DNA from: Acinetobacter sp. C26M
GTDB taxonomy: Bacteria > Pseudomonadota > Gammaproteobacteria > Pseudomonadales > Moraxellaceae
NCBI RefSeq assembly: GCF_023702675.1
Contig: NZ_CP098478.1
Coordinates: 2,852,001 to 2,916,000 of the forward strand
Length of the DNA stretch: 64,000 bases
Reading direction: 5' to 3'
Positions 18,419 to 27,283 of this stretch are shown here, piece by piece. The position numbers and the translations under genes are program-made. The notes beneath the pieces are model-generated. The model worked only from the letters and a program-made list of their open reading frames with translations. It was not told where the DNA came from and searched no databases. Within the stretch, counting starts at the first letter, position 1; each line of letters begins with the position of its first letter.

Positions 18419-18882
18419 ATCGAATTACCATCTCTGATATGGGTAAAAGAAATAAGTCTGGTGACTTGCGGTCGTTTGACTCGGTGCTTTTTAGAATCTA
18501 GTGCAGACACTTGTTTATATCTTTCAACTAGGAGCGAGATGATACCTAATTTTGAAATAAAATAAACACTTTTTGTGTCTTACATGCATCTAAATTATTG
18601 AAAAAATATTTCATTCCAATAACTATGATGGATTATCATCATACTATGTGACAAGCTAAAGAAAGTAAGCTTTTTTTAATCCCACTTGCGTTTTTAGATA
18701 AATGGTCAAATTAATAGACTTAATAAACTGATTTTAAATATTTTTTGTTTTATTTTTCTGTTGCAAAACACTGCTAATCTCTTACAAAGTCACCACAAAA
18801 TATGCAGAAGTTCGCCATCAGTTCTTTTTAATATCGAACTGGTAAAAATAAATTTTCGATACCAAATTCTAAGGACATTTTT
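18419..18882. promoter_or_regulatory. Divergent promoter region of dat and the SIMPL gene, with a dyad
   Basis: I see no gene in these 464 bases. ATGATG (18625-18630) and CATCAT (18637-18642) are a perfect 6-bp inverted repeat around GATTAT, somewhat Fur-like. Its target is uncertain: it is about 200 bases from dat and 240 from the next gene. Confidence 0.4.
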
Positions 18883-19584
18883 ATGCGTACTTTAGCACTT
18901 GCTACATTAATGATCGGGGCTGCATTGAGCCCAAGCCTTTTTGCTCACGAGACTGAGAACTTGAACTACAACATTGTGAATATCCAAGCGGATGCATCAC
19001 GTCAGGTTGCCAATGATGAAATGCGTGCCGTGCTTTATGTTGAGAAAAGCAATAAGCAACCTGCAGAACTCTCAAATCAGATCAACCAACTGATGAATCA
19101 AGCGCAAGCGATTGCACGTAAATATTCACAGGTCAAAGTCGAAACAGGTGCACAAAGTACCTACCCTGTGTATGACAATGACAGTAATAAATTGAAGGAA
19201 TGGCGCGCTCGCGCTGAAATCCAACTGGAAAGTAAAGACTTTAAAGCAGCAAGCCAGCTCATCAGTGAATTACAACAGAGTTTCCAAACTCAATCGATTA
19301 ACTTTACCGTGTCTGATGAACAGCGTAAAAAAGTTGAAAATGAGCTGATGATTGAAGCATCGAAGAACTTTCAACAACGTGCACTAGCAATTACTCAAGC
19401 TTGGAGTAAAGCACAATACAATTTAGTTAGCCTAAACCTAAATACCAGCAATTACTTCCCACAACCGATGATGCGCGGTGGCATGGCCAAATTTGCCATG
19501 GCAGAAGCAGCCCCTGCTCAGGATATGGCAGCAGGTGAATCAAAAATCACCGTCAGTGCCAATGGTTCAATCCAATTTAAATAA
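18883..19584 (+). CDS. SIMPL (DUF541) domain periplasmic protein
   Basis: A 233-residue exported protein. The signal peptide is MRTLALATLMIGAALSPSLFA, with cleavage before HET. The mature part has the SIMPL/BP26 pattern: an N-terminal strand-rich segment (NIVNIQADASRQVANDEMRA), a helical middle with Gln-rich repeats, and the closing strand KITVSANGSIQFK. BP26-like proteins form periplasmic or outer-membrane oligomers; the function is unsettled. AAGGA sits 7 bases before the ATG. A Met/Gly-rich patch near residues 195-212 (MMRGGMAKFAM) is unusual. It is monocistronic, with a perfect terminator after it. Confidence 0.85.
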   Translation: MRTLALATLMIGAALSPSLFAHETENLNYNIVNIQADASRQVANDEMRAVLYVEKSNKQPAELSNQINQLMNQAQAIARKYSQVKVETGAQSTYPVYDNDSNKLKEWRARAEIQLESKDFKAASQLISELQQSFQTQSINFTVSDEQRKKVENELMIEASKNFQQRALAITQAWSKAQYNLVSLNLNTSNYFPQPMMRGGMAKFAMAEAAPAQDMAAGESKITVSANGSIQFK

Positions 19585-19600
19585 TAGCGCTGACAGCAAC

Positions 19601-19628
19601 AAAAAACCGTGCTTAAGCACGGTTTTTT
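19601..19628 (+). terminator. Perfect palindromic terminator of the SIMPL gene
   Basis: AAAAAACCGTGCTT and its exact complement AAGCACGGTTTTTT make a 28-base perfect palindrome ending in six Ts, 16 bases after the stop. Confidence 0.92.
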
Positions 19629-19690
19629 GTACTTTTAAATAGCCAAAAATATCTTTAGCAAAAAAACAATCAACTTAACTTATCCTATAG

Positions 19691-19716
19691 TTATAAGTGA
19701 TAATCGTTCTTATTTC
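19691..19716. promoter_or_regulatory. Candidate Fur box upstream of the first TonB receptor
   Basis: GATAATCGTTCTTATTTC at 19699-19716, inside an ATAAG...CTTAT dyad, resembles the Fur consensus imperfectly. It is about 55-80 bases upstream of the receptor start. Confidence 0.45.
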
Positions 19717-19770
19717 ATTTCATGCAATAACTGATTAAGATTCGGGAAATTTACAGCACTTGGCATTGTT

Positions 19771-21987
19771 ATGAAATCTGCATCCTGTTCTGCTGCGTCA
19801 TTAATAAAATTTCAGCCCTCTTACCTGAGTCTAGCCATTGCCATTTCATTGAGTGGCATATCACATGCGGCTTTTGCCAATGAAGCACAACCGAATGAAA
19901 CGCAAACACTTGCAACAATTTCAATTCAGGCACAAGGTAATTGGCTAGAAAATGCCAATGCAGAAAAAGTACAACAGCATGCGGGTGCTAGAACCATTAT
20001 AGACCGCAAACGATTAGATGAAATCGCAACCACCTCTATTCGTGATGCGTTAAAACAAATTCCAGGCGTACAAGTTCAGGACAGCAACGGTACTGGTGGC
20101 AGTGATGTTTCGCTCAATCTTGGGGTACGTGGACTGGCTTCACGTTTATCACCACGTTCTACAGTGTTAATGGATGGCGTACCCCTCTCTTTTGCCCCAT
20201 ATGGTCAACCGCAATTGTCTTTAGCCCCTGTTTCGATGGGTAATATTGAGTCAGTTGATGTGGTTCGCGGTGCGGGTTCCGTTCGTTTTGGGCCACAAAA
20301 CGTTGGTGGAATCATTAACTTTACTACTCGTGCAATTCCACAAGCCTTTTCAGGTTCAGTTGGCTTAACTACTGAGTTCGCAACAGGTACAGATCAACTG
20401 AAATACACACCGAATTTGTTTATTGGTGGAACACTCGATAATGGTTTAGGGCTAGCCTTACTTTATTCAGGTAGTAAAGGTGATGGCTATCGTGAAGCGA
20501 ATAATAAAATTGATATTGATGATGTCATGTTAAAAACCGCCTATCAATGGACTGATCAGGATGCCATTGCAGTCAACCTGCATCATTACGAAGGCCGAGG
20601 AGAAATGCCAGAAGGTTTGACTGCCGCACAATTTGCAGACAATCCTTATCAATCCAATCAAAGCCGCAACTATTTCGCAGGCCGTCGTTCCGATGTATCA
20701 GTGAAATACAGCCATAAAGATGAACAGAATAACTTTGAACTGTTGGGCTATTACGTCGATTCTTTTCGTACCAGTGACTTAGAGTCCATTGGCAATAAAG
20801 GCACCAACATACTCAGTAACTCTCCTCGCGATTATAAATATTTTGGCATTGAACCACGTTATTCACGTGCCTATAGTTGGGCTGGAATGGATAACGAAGT
20901 CACTGTCGGCTATCGTTATTTACAGGAAGAAAGTTCCGAGTTTTCAGGCCGCACCGTTCCTTATAGCACCCTGACTGGTACACCAGGTGATCGAATTCCG
21001 AATACAACCAGTGATGGTGGCACTAAAGCACATGCGGTCTATATCGACAACCGATTTGGACTCGCGAATTGGGTGATTACGCCTGGCGTACGTTTTGAAT
21101 CTATTGATACACACAATGATTTCACTGCTTATCAAGATGGTGTTGTTACCAATACAGTTTATCCAAAAATCAAATCCGAAGAATTCCTTCCAAGCTTATC
21201 CGTACTCTACAAAGCCAACGAAAACTGGAATATTTTTGCCAATGCGGGTGTTTCGTTTGGCCCACAACAATATAACCAGTTAGTCACTACCCAGATGGTA
21301 AATAAAACCACCAATACAGCCTTTACTACCCTTGATGGATTACATCCTGAAAAATCTAAAAACTATGAGATCGGAACCAAATATCTAGGCAATGGTTTAA
21401 GTGCTGAATTGACCGTCTTCTATTTAGATTTTGACAAAGAATTAATGCTGGAACGCCCTGATAATATCGGTACAGGTATTTGGACTAATTTAGGTGCCAC
21501 CAGTCATAAGGGTGTTGAAACTGGAATCAGCTATGATTTTGGTCAGCTCGCTGATGCTTTAGAAGGTTTAAAAGTTTACGGAAACTACACCTTTACCAAA
21601 GCAACCTCAGAAGCCGGAAAATTTGAAGGTAAAGACTTATCTTATTATTCACGTCATATAGGTAATTTGGGTATAGCATATCAAGTTGATCATTGGTCAG
21701 TTAATGCAGATATGTTCGCGCAGTCTAAACAATATGCACCAGGTTCAGGTAATGTTTATCAAACTGAAGAAACCGCTGATGGTCGCACGGGTAACATCCC
21801 TGGTTATTCAACCTTTGCGGTACGAGCAGGTTATGACTTTAGCAATCAGCTCAATGGCTTAAAAATTGCAGGTGGTGTAAAGAACGTGTTTGATACGCAA
21901 TATTATACGCGCTCATCGGATGCCACAGGGGGCAAGTACGTGGGACAACCGCGAACCTTCTTTTTACAAACCTCTTATGATTTTTAA
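19771..21987 (+). CDS. TonB-dependent receptor, FecA-like (first of tandem pair)
   Basis: A 738-residue outer-membrane barrel for energised uptake, probably of a ferric chelate. A signal peptide (core YLSLAIAISLSGISHAAFA) precedes a short segment with the probable TonB box LATISIQAQ, then a plug domain (SIRDALKQIPGVQVQDSNG, VDVVRGAGSVRFGPQNVGG). The barrel ends in the terminal aromatic SYDF. The phrase SFAPYGQPQLSLAPVSMGNI matches the FecA family closely. There is no N-terminal ~80-residue signalling domain and no fecIR pair beside it, so it should transport without surface signalling. A paralogue follows immediately. Confidence 0.88.
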   Translation: MKSASCSAASLIKFQPSYLSLAIAISLSGISHAAFANEAQPNETQTLATISIQAQGNWLENANAEKVQQHAGARTIIDRKRLDEIATTSIRDALKQIPGVQVQDSNGTGGSDVSLNLGVRGLASRLSPRSTVLMDGVPLSFAPYGQPQLSLAPVSMGNIESVDVVRGAGSVRFGPQNVGGIINFTTRAIPQAFSGSVGLTTEFATGTDQLKYTPNLFIGGTLDNGLGLALLYSGSKGDGYREANNKIDIDDVMLKTAYQWTDQDAIAVNLHHYEGRGEMPEGLTAAQFADNPYQSNQSRNYFAGRRSDVSVKYSHKDEQNNFELLGYYVDSFRTSDLESIGNKGTNILSNSPRDYKYFGIEPRYSRAYSWAGMDNEVTVGYRYLQEESSEFSGRTVPYSTLTGTPGDRIPNTTSDGGTKAHAVYIDNRFGLANWVITPGVRFESIDTHNDFTAYQDGVVTNTVYPKIKSEEFLPSLSVLYKANENWNIFANAGVSFGPQQYNQLVTTQMVNKTTNTAFTTLDGLHPEKSKNYEIGTKYLGNGLSAELTVFYLDFDKELMLERPDNIGTGIWTNLGATSHKGVETGISYDFGQLADALEGLKVYGNYTFTKATSEAGKFEGKDLSYYSRHIGNLGIAYQVDHWSVNADMFAQSKQYAPGSGNVYQTEETADGRTGNIPGYSTFAVRAGYDFSNQLNGLKIAGGVKNVFDTQYYTRSSDATGGKYVGQPRTFFLQTSYDF

Positions 21988-21995
21988 ATCAAACA

Positions 21996-22025
21996 AAAAA
22001 GCCGAGCTGTTAAGTTCGGCTTTTT
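21996..22025 (+). terminator. Terminator of the first TonB receptor
   Basis: AAAAAGCCGAGCT and AGTTCGGCTTTTT pair (one G-U) around a 4-base loop. The core is the same as the terminator after the second receptor. Confidence 0.9.
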
Positions 22026-22163
22026 ACCTTCATATGTAGCGTATACATTAAGACAACCAATAAAATCTTTTGACCTATGTATTCGAATACATTTCACTTC
22101 TTAACAAAAAAAATTATATATTTTATGTGAAATTTTAATTAGTTTTTCTAAACAATAACTATA

Positions 22164-22183
22164 AATGAGAATTATAATCAATT
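22164..22183. promoter_or_regulatory. Fur box upstream of the second TonB receptor
   Basis: AATGAGAATTATAATCAATT is a close match to the 19-bp Fur consensus (GATAATGATAATCATTATC type), 53 bases before the receptor start. It predicts iron-repressed expression. Confidence 0.72.
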
Positions 22184-22236
22184 AGAATAATAGCACAAAA
22201 TATCTCCTCCACCTCATCCCATTCGGCAATCCACTT

Positions 22237-24393
22237 ATGACATGCTCGATTTCTGCTCCTCTTAATTTCTCCAAATTTAAGCCCTCATCTTTGAGCTGTG
22301 CAATCGCAACAATGATCAGTTGCTTTGCCACGACAACATTTGCAGAAGATAACCTAGCGAATACAACCCAAACTCTAGCAACAATTTCAATTCAAGCAGA
22401 AGGAAACTGGTTGGAACAAGCCAATGCTAAAAAGGTTTTAAATCATTCTGGTGCCCGTACCGTAGTTGATCAGCAAGCATTAGAAGCACGTGGCATTACT
22501 TCCGTAAAAGAAGCCCTACGTACGGTTCCAGGCATTCAAGCTTCTGAGAATTCAGGTACTTCAGGTAGTGATGCCTCTTTAAGTATCGGTGTTCGTGGTC
22601 TAGTCTCAAGATTTTCACCCCGTTCGCAGCTGATGATCGATGGTGTCCCTTTAGCTGTTGCACCTTATGGACAACCACAGCTTTCTTTAGCACCTACCAC
22701 CTTGGGCAATATGGAATCGATTGATGTGGTTCGTGGTGCTGGCTCTGTCCGCTTTGGGCCACAAAACGTCGGTGGGATTATCAATTTTAATACGCGCAGC
22801 ATTCCAGAGCATTTTGCAGCGAACATTGGCATGACCACAGAAATTGCTGAAAATGGCAATTTAAAAGTCAATCCAAACCTCTTTGTTGGAACCACACTAG
22901 ACAATGGCTTAGGTCTAGCTTTGCTCTATTCTGGGGTAAATGGCGATGGTTATCGAGATCAAAACGATTATTCAAATATCAATGATCTACGTTTAAAGGC
23001 CAGTTACGCTTTAGATGATTATTCAAGTATCGAAGCAAACCTACATCGTTACGAAGCCAAGGTCGACATGCCTGGAGGTTTAACGCCTGCACAGTATGCT
23101 CAAAATCCATATCAGTCGTTACGTAACCATGACTATATGGAAGGCAACCGTAATGATATCTCACTCAAATATAATTATAAAAAAGACAATAATGCTTTTG
23201 AAGTTTTAACTTATCACCTCGATAGTTATCGTGATGCTGGTGTAGAACGTCTTGGTTCTAGCGTCTATCAAACTGCACCGCGTGATTATAAAGTCACCGC
23301 AATTGAGCCTCGCTATTCACATGCATTCCCTCTTGGCAATACACTTAATGAAGTGTCTGTCGGCTATCGCTATTTAAAAGAAACCAGCCGTGAATCGGTT
23401 GATCGTGCAAGTTATAACAATGATACAGGTCCACGCGATTTTTATGGTTGGACCAAAGCCGATGGTGATACCGAGGCTCATGCATTCTATGTCGATAACC
23501 GTACCGATCTAGGTGCTTGGTCACTCACACCAGGACTTCGATTTGAGCGGATTAAAATCAATGAAAACATGTACAAGCTCAATCGTGATTATTCGGTTTT
23601 AAATGGCGTCAATGCCAGCAAGACTTATGATTCCCTACTTCCAAGCTTTGCGGTTATGTATAAGGCCAATGAGCAATGGAACATTTTCGCCAACTATGGC
23701 AAATCATTTGCTCCTTTCCAATATAGCCAGATGACTAATACTGATTCTAATGGTGCGTATCTGGCGATGAATGGCTTGAACCCTGAAAAGGCAGATAACT
23801 ATGAAATCGGAACACATTATTTAGATGATTATTTATCACTTGAGTTTACCCTGTTTTATATTGATTTCGCAGATCAACTCAAACGTGATGATGCGACTCA
23901 GACTTATACAAATCTTGGTGCAACCAAACATAAGGGTGCAGAGCTGGGTTTGAAATATAACTTGGGGGCCATCAACGATACTTTAGCCAATGTATCTGTA
24001 TATGCCAATACCACTTATACCAAAGCAACGGCATCGGCAGGTCAAGACTCAGGCAATGACCTAGATTTCTATTCAAACTGGATTGGTAATGCAGGCATTG
24101 ATTACAAATATGATCAATGGACCTTCAACACCAATGTGTATGCACAATCTAGCCAAGTTGCTGCTGGTAAGGATGATGCTACTGGACGTTATGGTAATAT
24201 TCCGGGTTATGGCATTGTTGGCATGCGTGCTGCCTATGACTTTACCAACACCTCATTGTCGGGATTAAAAGTAGGATTGGGGGTAAAAAACCTATTCAAT
24301 CAAGAATATTACACTCGTTCATCTGATCAGGTCGGCGGGATCTATGCTGGCCCTTCCCGTACTTATTATTTACAGACTTCGTTTGACTTCTAA
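22237..24393 (+). CDS. TonB-dependent receptor, FecA-like (second of tandem pair)
   Basis: 718 residues, a clear paralogue of the preceding gene. Both share the TonB box region TQTLATISIQA, the plug sequence IDVVRGAGSVRFGPQNVGGI, and the C-terminal block YYTRSSD...FLQTS/YLQTS-DF. Extracellular loops differ in length and sequence, suggesting related but different ferric ligands. The signal peptide core is LSCAIATMISCFATTTFA. Like its neighbour it lacks an N-terminal signalling domain. It has its own Fur-like site and its own terminator, so the two genes are probably separate iron-regulated transcripts arising from a tandem duplication. Confidence 0.88.
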   Translation: MTCSISAPLNFSKFKPSSLSCAIATMISCFATTTFAEDNLANTTQTLATISIQAEGNWLEQANAKKVLNHSGARTVVDQQALEARGITSVKEALRTVPGIQASENSGTSGSDASLSIGVRGLVSRFSPRSQLMIDGVPLAVAPYGQPQLSLAPTTLGNMESIDVVRGAGSVRFGPQNVGGIINFNTRSIPEHFAANIGMTTEIAENGNLKVNPNLFVGTTLDNGLGLALLYSGVNGDGYRDQNDYSNINDLRLKASYALDDYSSIEANLHRYEAKVDMPGGLTPAQYAQNPYQSLRNHDYMEGNRNDISLKYNYKKDNNAFEVLTYHLDSYRDAGVERLGSSVYQTAPRDYKVTAIEPRYSHAFPLGNTLNEVSVGYRYLKETSRESVDRASYNNDTGPRDFYGWTKADGDTEAHAFYVDNRTDLGAWSLTPGLRFERIKINENMYKLNRDYSVLNGVNASKTYDSLLPSFAVMYKANEQWNIFANYGKSFAPFQYSQMTNTDSNGAYLAMNGLNPEKADNYEIGTHYLDDYLSLEFTLFYIDFADQLKRDDATQTYTNLGATKHKGAELGLKYNLGAINDTLANVSVYANTTYTKATASAGQDSGNDLDFYSNWIGNAGIDYKYDQWTFNTNVYAQSSQVAAGKDDATGRYGNIPGYGIVGMRAAYDFTNTSLSGLKVGLGVKNLFNQEYYTRSSDQVGGIYAGPSRTYYLQTSFDF

Positions 24394-24397
24394 ATAA

Positions 24398-24427
24398 AAA
24401 AAGCCGAGCTGTTAAGTTCGGCTTTTT
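24398..24427 (+). terminator. Terminator of the second TonB receptor
   Basis: Same GCCGAGCTGTTAAGTTCGGC core as at 22001-22020, followed by TTTTT. The T tract overlaps the stop codon of the convergent GFA gene. Confidence 0.9.
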
Positions 24428-24887
24428 ACGAATTCATTTCAAAATAATTTTTCAATTCAACCATATTCGGCAGCTCATCAAATTCAGTAATTTTTTGATG
24501 AGTTTCGGCCCAACTCACTTTAGAGTTCACACAAAAATTTAACTCAAGCTCTGGGCTAAAGTCTTCCTGAATCAATCCTAAAGGAACCCACATGATCTTT
24601 GGATTAATACCAAGTGCGTTCGGTACAGGTGAACCGCATTGTGTACAGAAGCTACTATTAAAGCCTGTATCCTTGATATAGGTTCGAATCAACTGCTCGC
24701 CTTGCTGCCACTGAAATAATTCTGTCTGCACAAAGGTTGAAGCATTCGATGTAGCTCCACTCTGCTTACGACATAAGCTGCAATAGCAACGATACATCAT
24801 TTTAATTTTTTTCAGATTTAATTTAAAAATCACTGCCCCGCACAAACACGCCCCTGTATATTTTTGATTCTCACTGATGGGTTTCAT
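24426..24887 (-). CDS. GFA-family (CENP-V/GFA domain) zinc protein
   Basis: A 153-residue protein of the glutathione-dependent formaldehyde-activating (GFA) fold. Zinc ligands appear as CLCGAV near the N-terminus, CYCSLCRKQSG around residues 34-44, and CTQCGSPVP later. Despite the name, most members have no proven activity with formaldehyde. It lies 25 bases after the TetR-family gene on the same strand, so the two are probably co-transcribed. Its stop codon sits inside the T run of the convergent receptor terminator, a very compact junction. Confidence 0.85.
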   Translation of the reverse strand: MKPISENQKYTGACLCGAVIFKLNLKKIKMMYRCYCSLCRKQSGATSNASTFVQTELFQWQQGEQLIRTYIKDTGFNSSFCTQCGSPVPNALGINPKIMWVPLGLIQEDFSPELELNFCVNSKVSWAETHQKITEFDELPNMVELKNYFEMNS

Positions 24888-24912
24888 CTATTATCCTGAT
24901 CATTTTCGATTA

Positions 24913-25542
24913 TTAATTTTTGCTTAAATGTTGTAATGAATCCCAAGCAGCTTGCGCCAAAGTTTCACGATATGCTCTGGGATTAGTCATTACTTTTTCA
25001 GACAACCAAGCGCGGCAATAGCTTTCTGTTGCACCAATGACCAAAGACATCATTAACTCTGCTGGCACTGATTTTAATAAACTAGCATCTGCGTAATTGG
25101 AAATATAGCTGACAATCTTTTGATTTCTGAGTTTATTTTTATCGTGTAATTGTTGCCGAAACTCACCCTGCTGCACACTAAAATGGGCAAGTAATAAAAA
25201 CTGTGCAAATTTAGGCTGATCAGATACCCAGTCGACATAACTATAGATCAACGCATAAAGCAGTTCTTTAAGCGATTTTGCTTGTTGTAAATATTGATCA
25301 CGCAGCTGAGCTTGATCATCTAAAGCTGCAAACACCAATACTGCAACGATGCCATCTTTATTCTTAAAATGATGATAAATCGCCCCCACACTACTGTCAG
25401 ATTTTTCCCGAATCATTTCAATACTGGTGGTTTCCAAACCATATTCAATAAAGCATGACAAAGCATCCAACAAAATCTGTCGTTTTAATAATGACCTACG
25501 TTGTGGATATAAACGTTCTAATAATTGTTGGGCTGCTTGCAT
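24913..25542 (-). CDS. TetR/AcrR-family transcriptional regulator
   Basis: 209 residues. The N-terminal helix-turn-helix is recognisable (ILLDALSCFIEYGLETTSIE, then SVGAIYHHFKNKDGIVA), followed by a helical ligand domain. It is divergent from the DUF4442 gene, whose promoter contains two dyads. Autoregulation and repression of the divergent gene is the simplest reading. The inducer is unknown; a fatty acyl compound is possible given the hotdog-like target. Confidence 0.9.
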   Translation of the reverse strand: MQAAQQLLERLYPQRRSLLKRQILLDALSCFIEYGLETTSIEMIREKSDSSVGAIYHHFKNKDGIVAVLVFAALDDQAQLRDQYLQQAKSLKELLYALIYSYVDWVSDQPKFAQFLLLAHFSVQQGEFRQQLHDKNKLRNQKIVSYISNYADASLLKSVPAELMMSLVIGATESYCRAWLSEKVMTNPRAYRETLAQAAWDSLQHLSKN

Positions 25543-25585
25543 AGTTTAATCATATTTACCAATCATCGGAACTATTGTGTATGAC

Positions 25586-25614
25586 TTGACCATAACTTGT
25601 AAACAGAATTATAT
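25586..25614 (+). promoter_or_regulatory. Sigma-70 promoter of the DUF4442 gene
   Basis: TTGACC (25586-25591), a 17-base spacer and TTATAT (25609-25614) form a near-ideal -35/-10 pair. The -10 lies inside the repressor-like dyad at 25603-25619. Confidence 0.7.
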
Positions 25615-25635
25615 TCTGTAAAAGAATTTAATTCT
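25603..25635. promoter_or_regulatory. Double dyad operator for the TetR-type regulator
   Basis: ACAGAAT TAT ATTCTGT (25603-25619) is a perfect 7-bp inverted repeat. AGAATT T AATTCT (25623-25635) is a second perfect dyad with a related AGAAT half-site, 19 bases further on. Both overlap or follow the -10 of the divergent gene, as in repressor sites. Confidence 0.72.
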
Positions 25636-25653
25636 GTTATAGGAAGTTTAATC

Positions 25654-26121
25654 ATGGCCTCAACTCTAGATTTATGGAACAAAGTATCTGTCTTACCTGC
25701 TGGTAAATGGACATTTACCCGTATGCTCTGTTTAAAGGCACCTTATTTCAGTAGTATTTCTCCTTTATTTGAGGAGCTAAAACCCAACTCTTGCAAAATC
25801 AGCATTAAGAAAAAACGTACTGTACTCAATCATATTGGCACGGTACATGCGATTGCGATGTGTAATATGGCCGAGCTTGCTGGCGGTACCATGACCGAGG
25901 TGACCGTTCCTTCAAGCCATCGCTGGATTCCGAAAGGCATGACAGTTGAATATTTAAAGAAAGCTGAAACTGATCTGATTGCAATTGCCACGCCTGCTGA
26001 GCCTAACTACGATTGGGAACAGGCTGGAGAATACTTAGTCAATGTTGATGTGCTTGATCAGCACAATGAAAAAGTTTTCCATGCCGCCATTACCATGTGG
26101 ATTTCCCAAAAAAAGAAATAA
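25654..26121 (+). CDS. DUF4442 hotdog-fold protein (thioesterase-like)
   Basis: 155 residues of the DUF4442 family within the hotdog superfamily, resembling PaaI/YiiD-type acyl-CoA thioesterases. Visible features are VLNHIGTVHAIAMCNMAELAGG (the long central hotdog helix with its Asn-His-x-Gly entrance) and repeated strands KISIKKKRT and MTVEYLKKA. AGGAAG precedes the ATG. A thioesterase role is family inference, as the acyl substrate cannot be read. It is controlled by a strong promoter embedded in two dyads and is divergent from a TetR-type gene. Confidence 0.75.
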   Translation: MASTLDLWNKVSVLPAGKWTFTRMLCLKAPYFSSISPLFEELKPNSCKISIKKKRTVLNHIGTVHAIAMCNMAELAGGTMTEVTVPSSHRWIPKGMTVEYLKKAETDLIAIATPAEPNYDWEQAGEYLVNVDVLDQHNEKVFHAAITMWISQKKK

Positions 26122-26124
26122 AAT

Positions 26125-26161
26125 AAAAAAGCCCTGAAGCAAATTCATTCAGGGCTTTTTT
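26125..26161. terminator. Bidirectional terminator after the DUF4442 gene
   Basis: GCCCTGAA (26131-26138) and TTCAGGGC (26148-26155), flanked by six As and six Ts, serve this gene and the convergent desaturase. Confidence 0.9.
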
Positions 26162-26174
26162 CAAACATTTTCGC

Positions 26175-27269
26175 TTATTTTTTAAATGGCAGCGCATATT
26201 TAAAAATACGCCCGACTACTTCACCAAACTGCTTTACAAAACTGGCATTATTATAGTTTAAACCATACTTTTCACACACGGCCTGCACTTTCGGTGCAAC
26301 TTGACGATAACGGCGTGCAGGAATATCAGGGAACAAATGATGCTCGATTTGATGACTCAAATGTCCCGTCAAAATATGAAAAGCCTCTGAGCCAGTTAAA
26401 TTTGATGAACCGCGAATCTGGCGCATATACCAATGTCCACGACTTTCATCTTTTAAAATTGCTTTAGGGAATACTTCCACGTCTTTGGTAAAATGCCCAC
26501 AGAAAATAATACTGAATGTCCACACATTACGAATCCCGTTTGCAACCAAGTTGCCTGTAAATACAGGAATCGCAGCAGGTCCCGCAATCAAAGGAAAGAA
26601 TACATAATCCTTAAACATCTGCTTTAAAATTTTCTTTTGTGCAGGCTGCCACTCTTGTTTGAACTCAGCCATGGTTTTACGCTTATACAGCACTTTACCC
26701 AATTCAAGATTTTGGATTGCCACTCCCCATTGGAACAACAAACTAAATGGCACGATATAGATCGGCTGAATTAAAGTGAACTTTGACCAACGTTGTTCTG
26801 GAAATAAACGGAATACGCCATAACCAACATCATCATCCATGCCTTTTACATTAGTATAGGTATGATGCTTATAGTTATGGGTTTGACGCCAGTTGTCTGA
26901 AGTCCCTACCGTGTCCCATTCATAGGTTTGACCATTAAATTTAGGATCATTCATCCAGTCGTATTGCCCGTGCATGACATTATGACCTAGCTCCATGTTT
27001 TCCATGATTTTGGCAAAGCCTAATAAACCTGTGCCGAGTAACCATGCTGGTGGGAACCAACCTAAAAACAAACAAGCACGCCCAGCCATACTGCTATAAC
27101 GAATCGTGGAATAGACACGGCGAATATATTTAGCGTCTTTCTCGCCTAAATCATCCAATACTTCTTGTTTGATTTGATCGAGCTCACGAGCAAAAGCATC
27201 TAATTCTGCAGCAGTTAAATCACGATTTTTGGGATTTTTAAAAAATTCCATCTTAACAGGCATGTTCAT
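26175..27269 (-). CDS. Membrane fatty acid desaturase
   Basis: A 364-residue di-iron membrane desaturase. The three histidine boxes are GHNVMH (ending at residue 100), HNYKHH at 131-136, and HLSHQIEHHLFPDIP near the C-terminus. Hydrophobic stretches lie between them. This is the acyl-CoA/acyl-lipid delta-9 type, introducing a double bond into saturated chains to adjust membrane fluidity. The ATG at 27269 has AGAGAG about 9 bases upstream; a TTG two codons earlier is possible. The start is just downstream of a 2Fe-2S reductase gene that would supply electrons, an arrangement like P. aeruginosa desC-desB. Confidence 0.9.
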   Translation of the reverse strand: MNMPVKMEFFKNPKNRDLTAAELDAFARELDQIKQEVLDDLGEKDAKYIRRVYSTIRYSSMAGRACLFLGWFPPAWLLGTGLLGFAKIMENMELGHNVMHGQYDWMNDPKFNGQTYEWDTVGTSDNWRQTHNYKHHTYTNVKGMDDDVGYGVFRLFPEQRWSKFTLIQPIYIVPFSLLFQWGVAIQNLELGKVLYKRKTMAEFKQEWQPAQKKILKQMFKDYVFFPLIAGPAAIPVFTGNLVANGIRNVWTFSIIFCGHFTKDVEVFPKAILKDESRGHWYMRQIRGSSNLTGSEAFHILTGHLSHQIEHHLFPDIPARRYRQVAPKVQAVCEKYGLNYNNASFVKQFGEVVGRIFKYALPFKK

Positions 27270-27283
27270 AATCAATTACTCTC

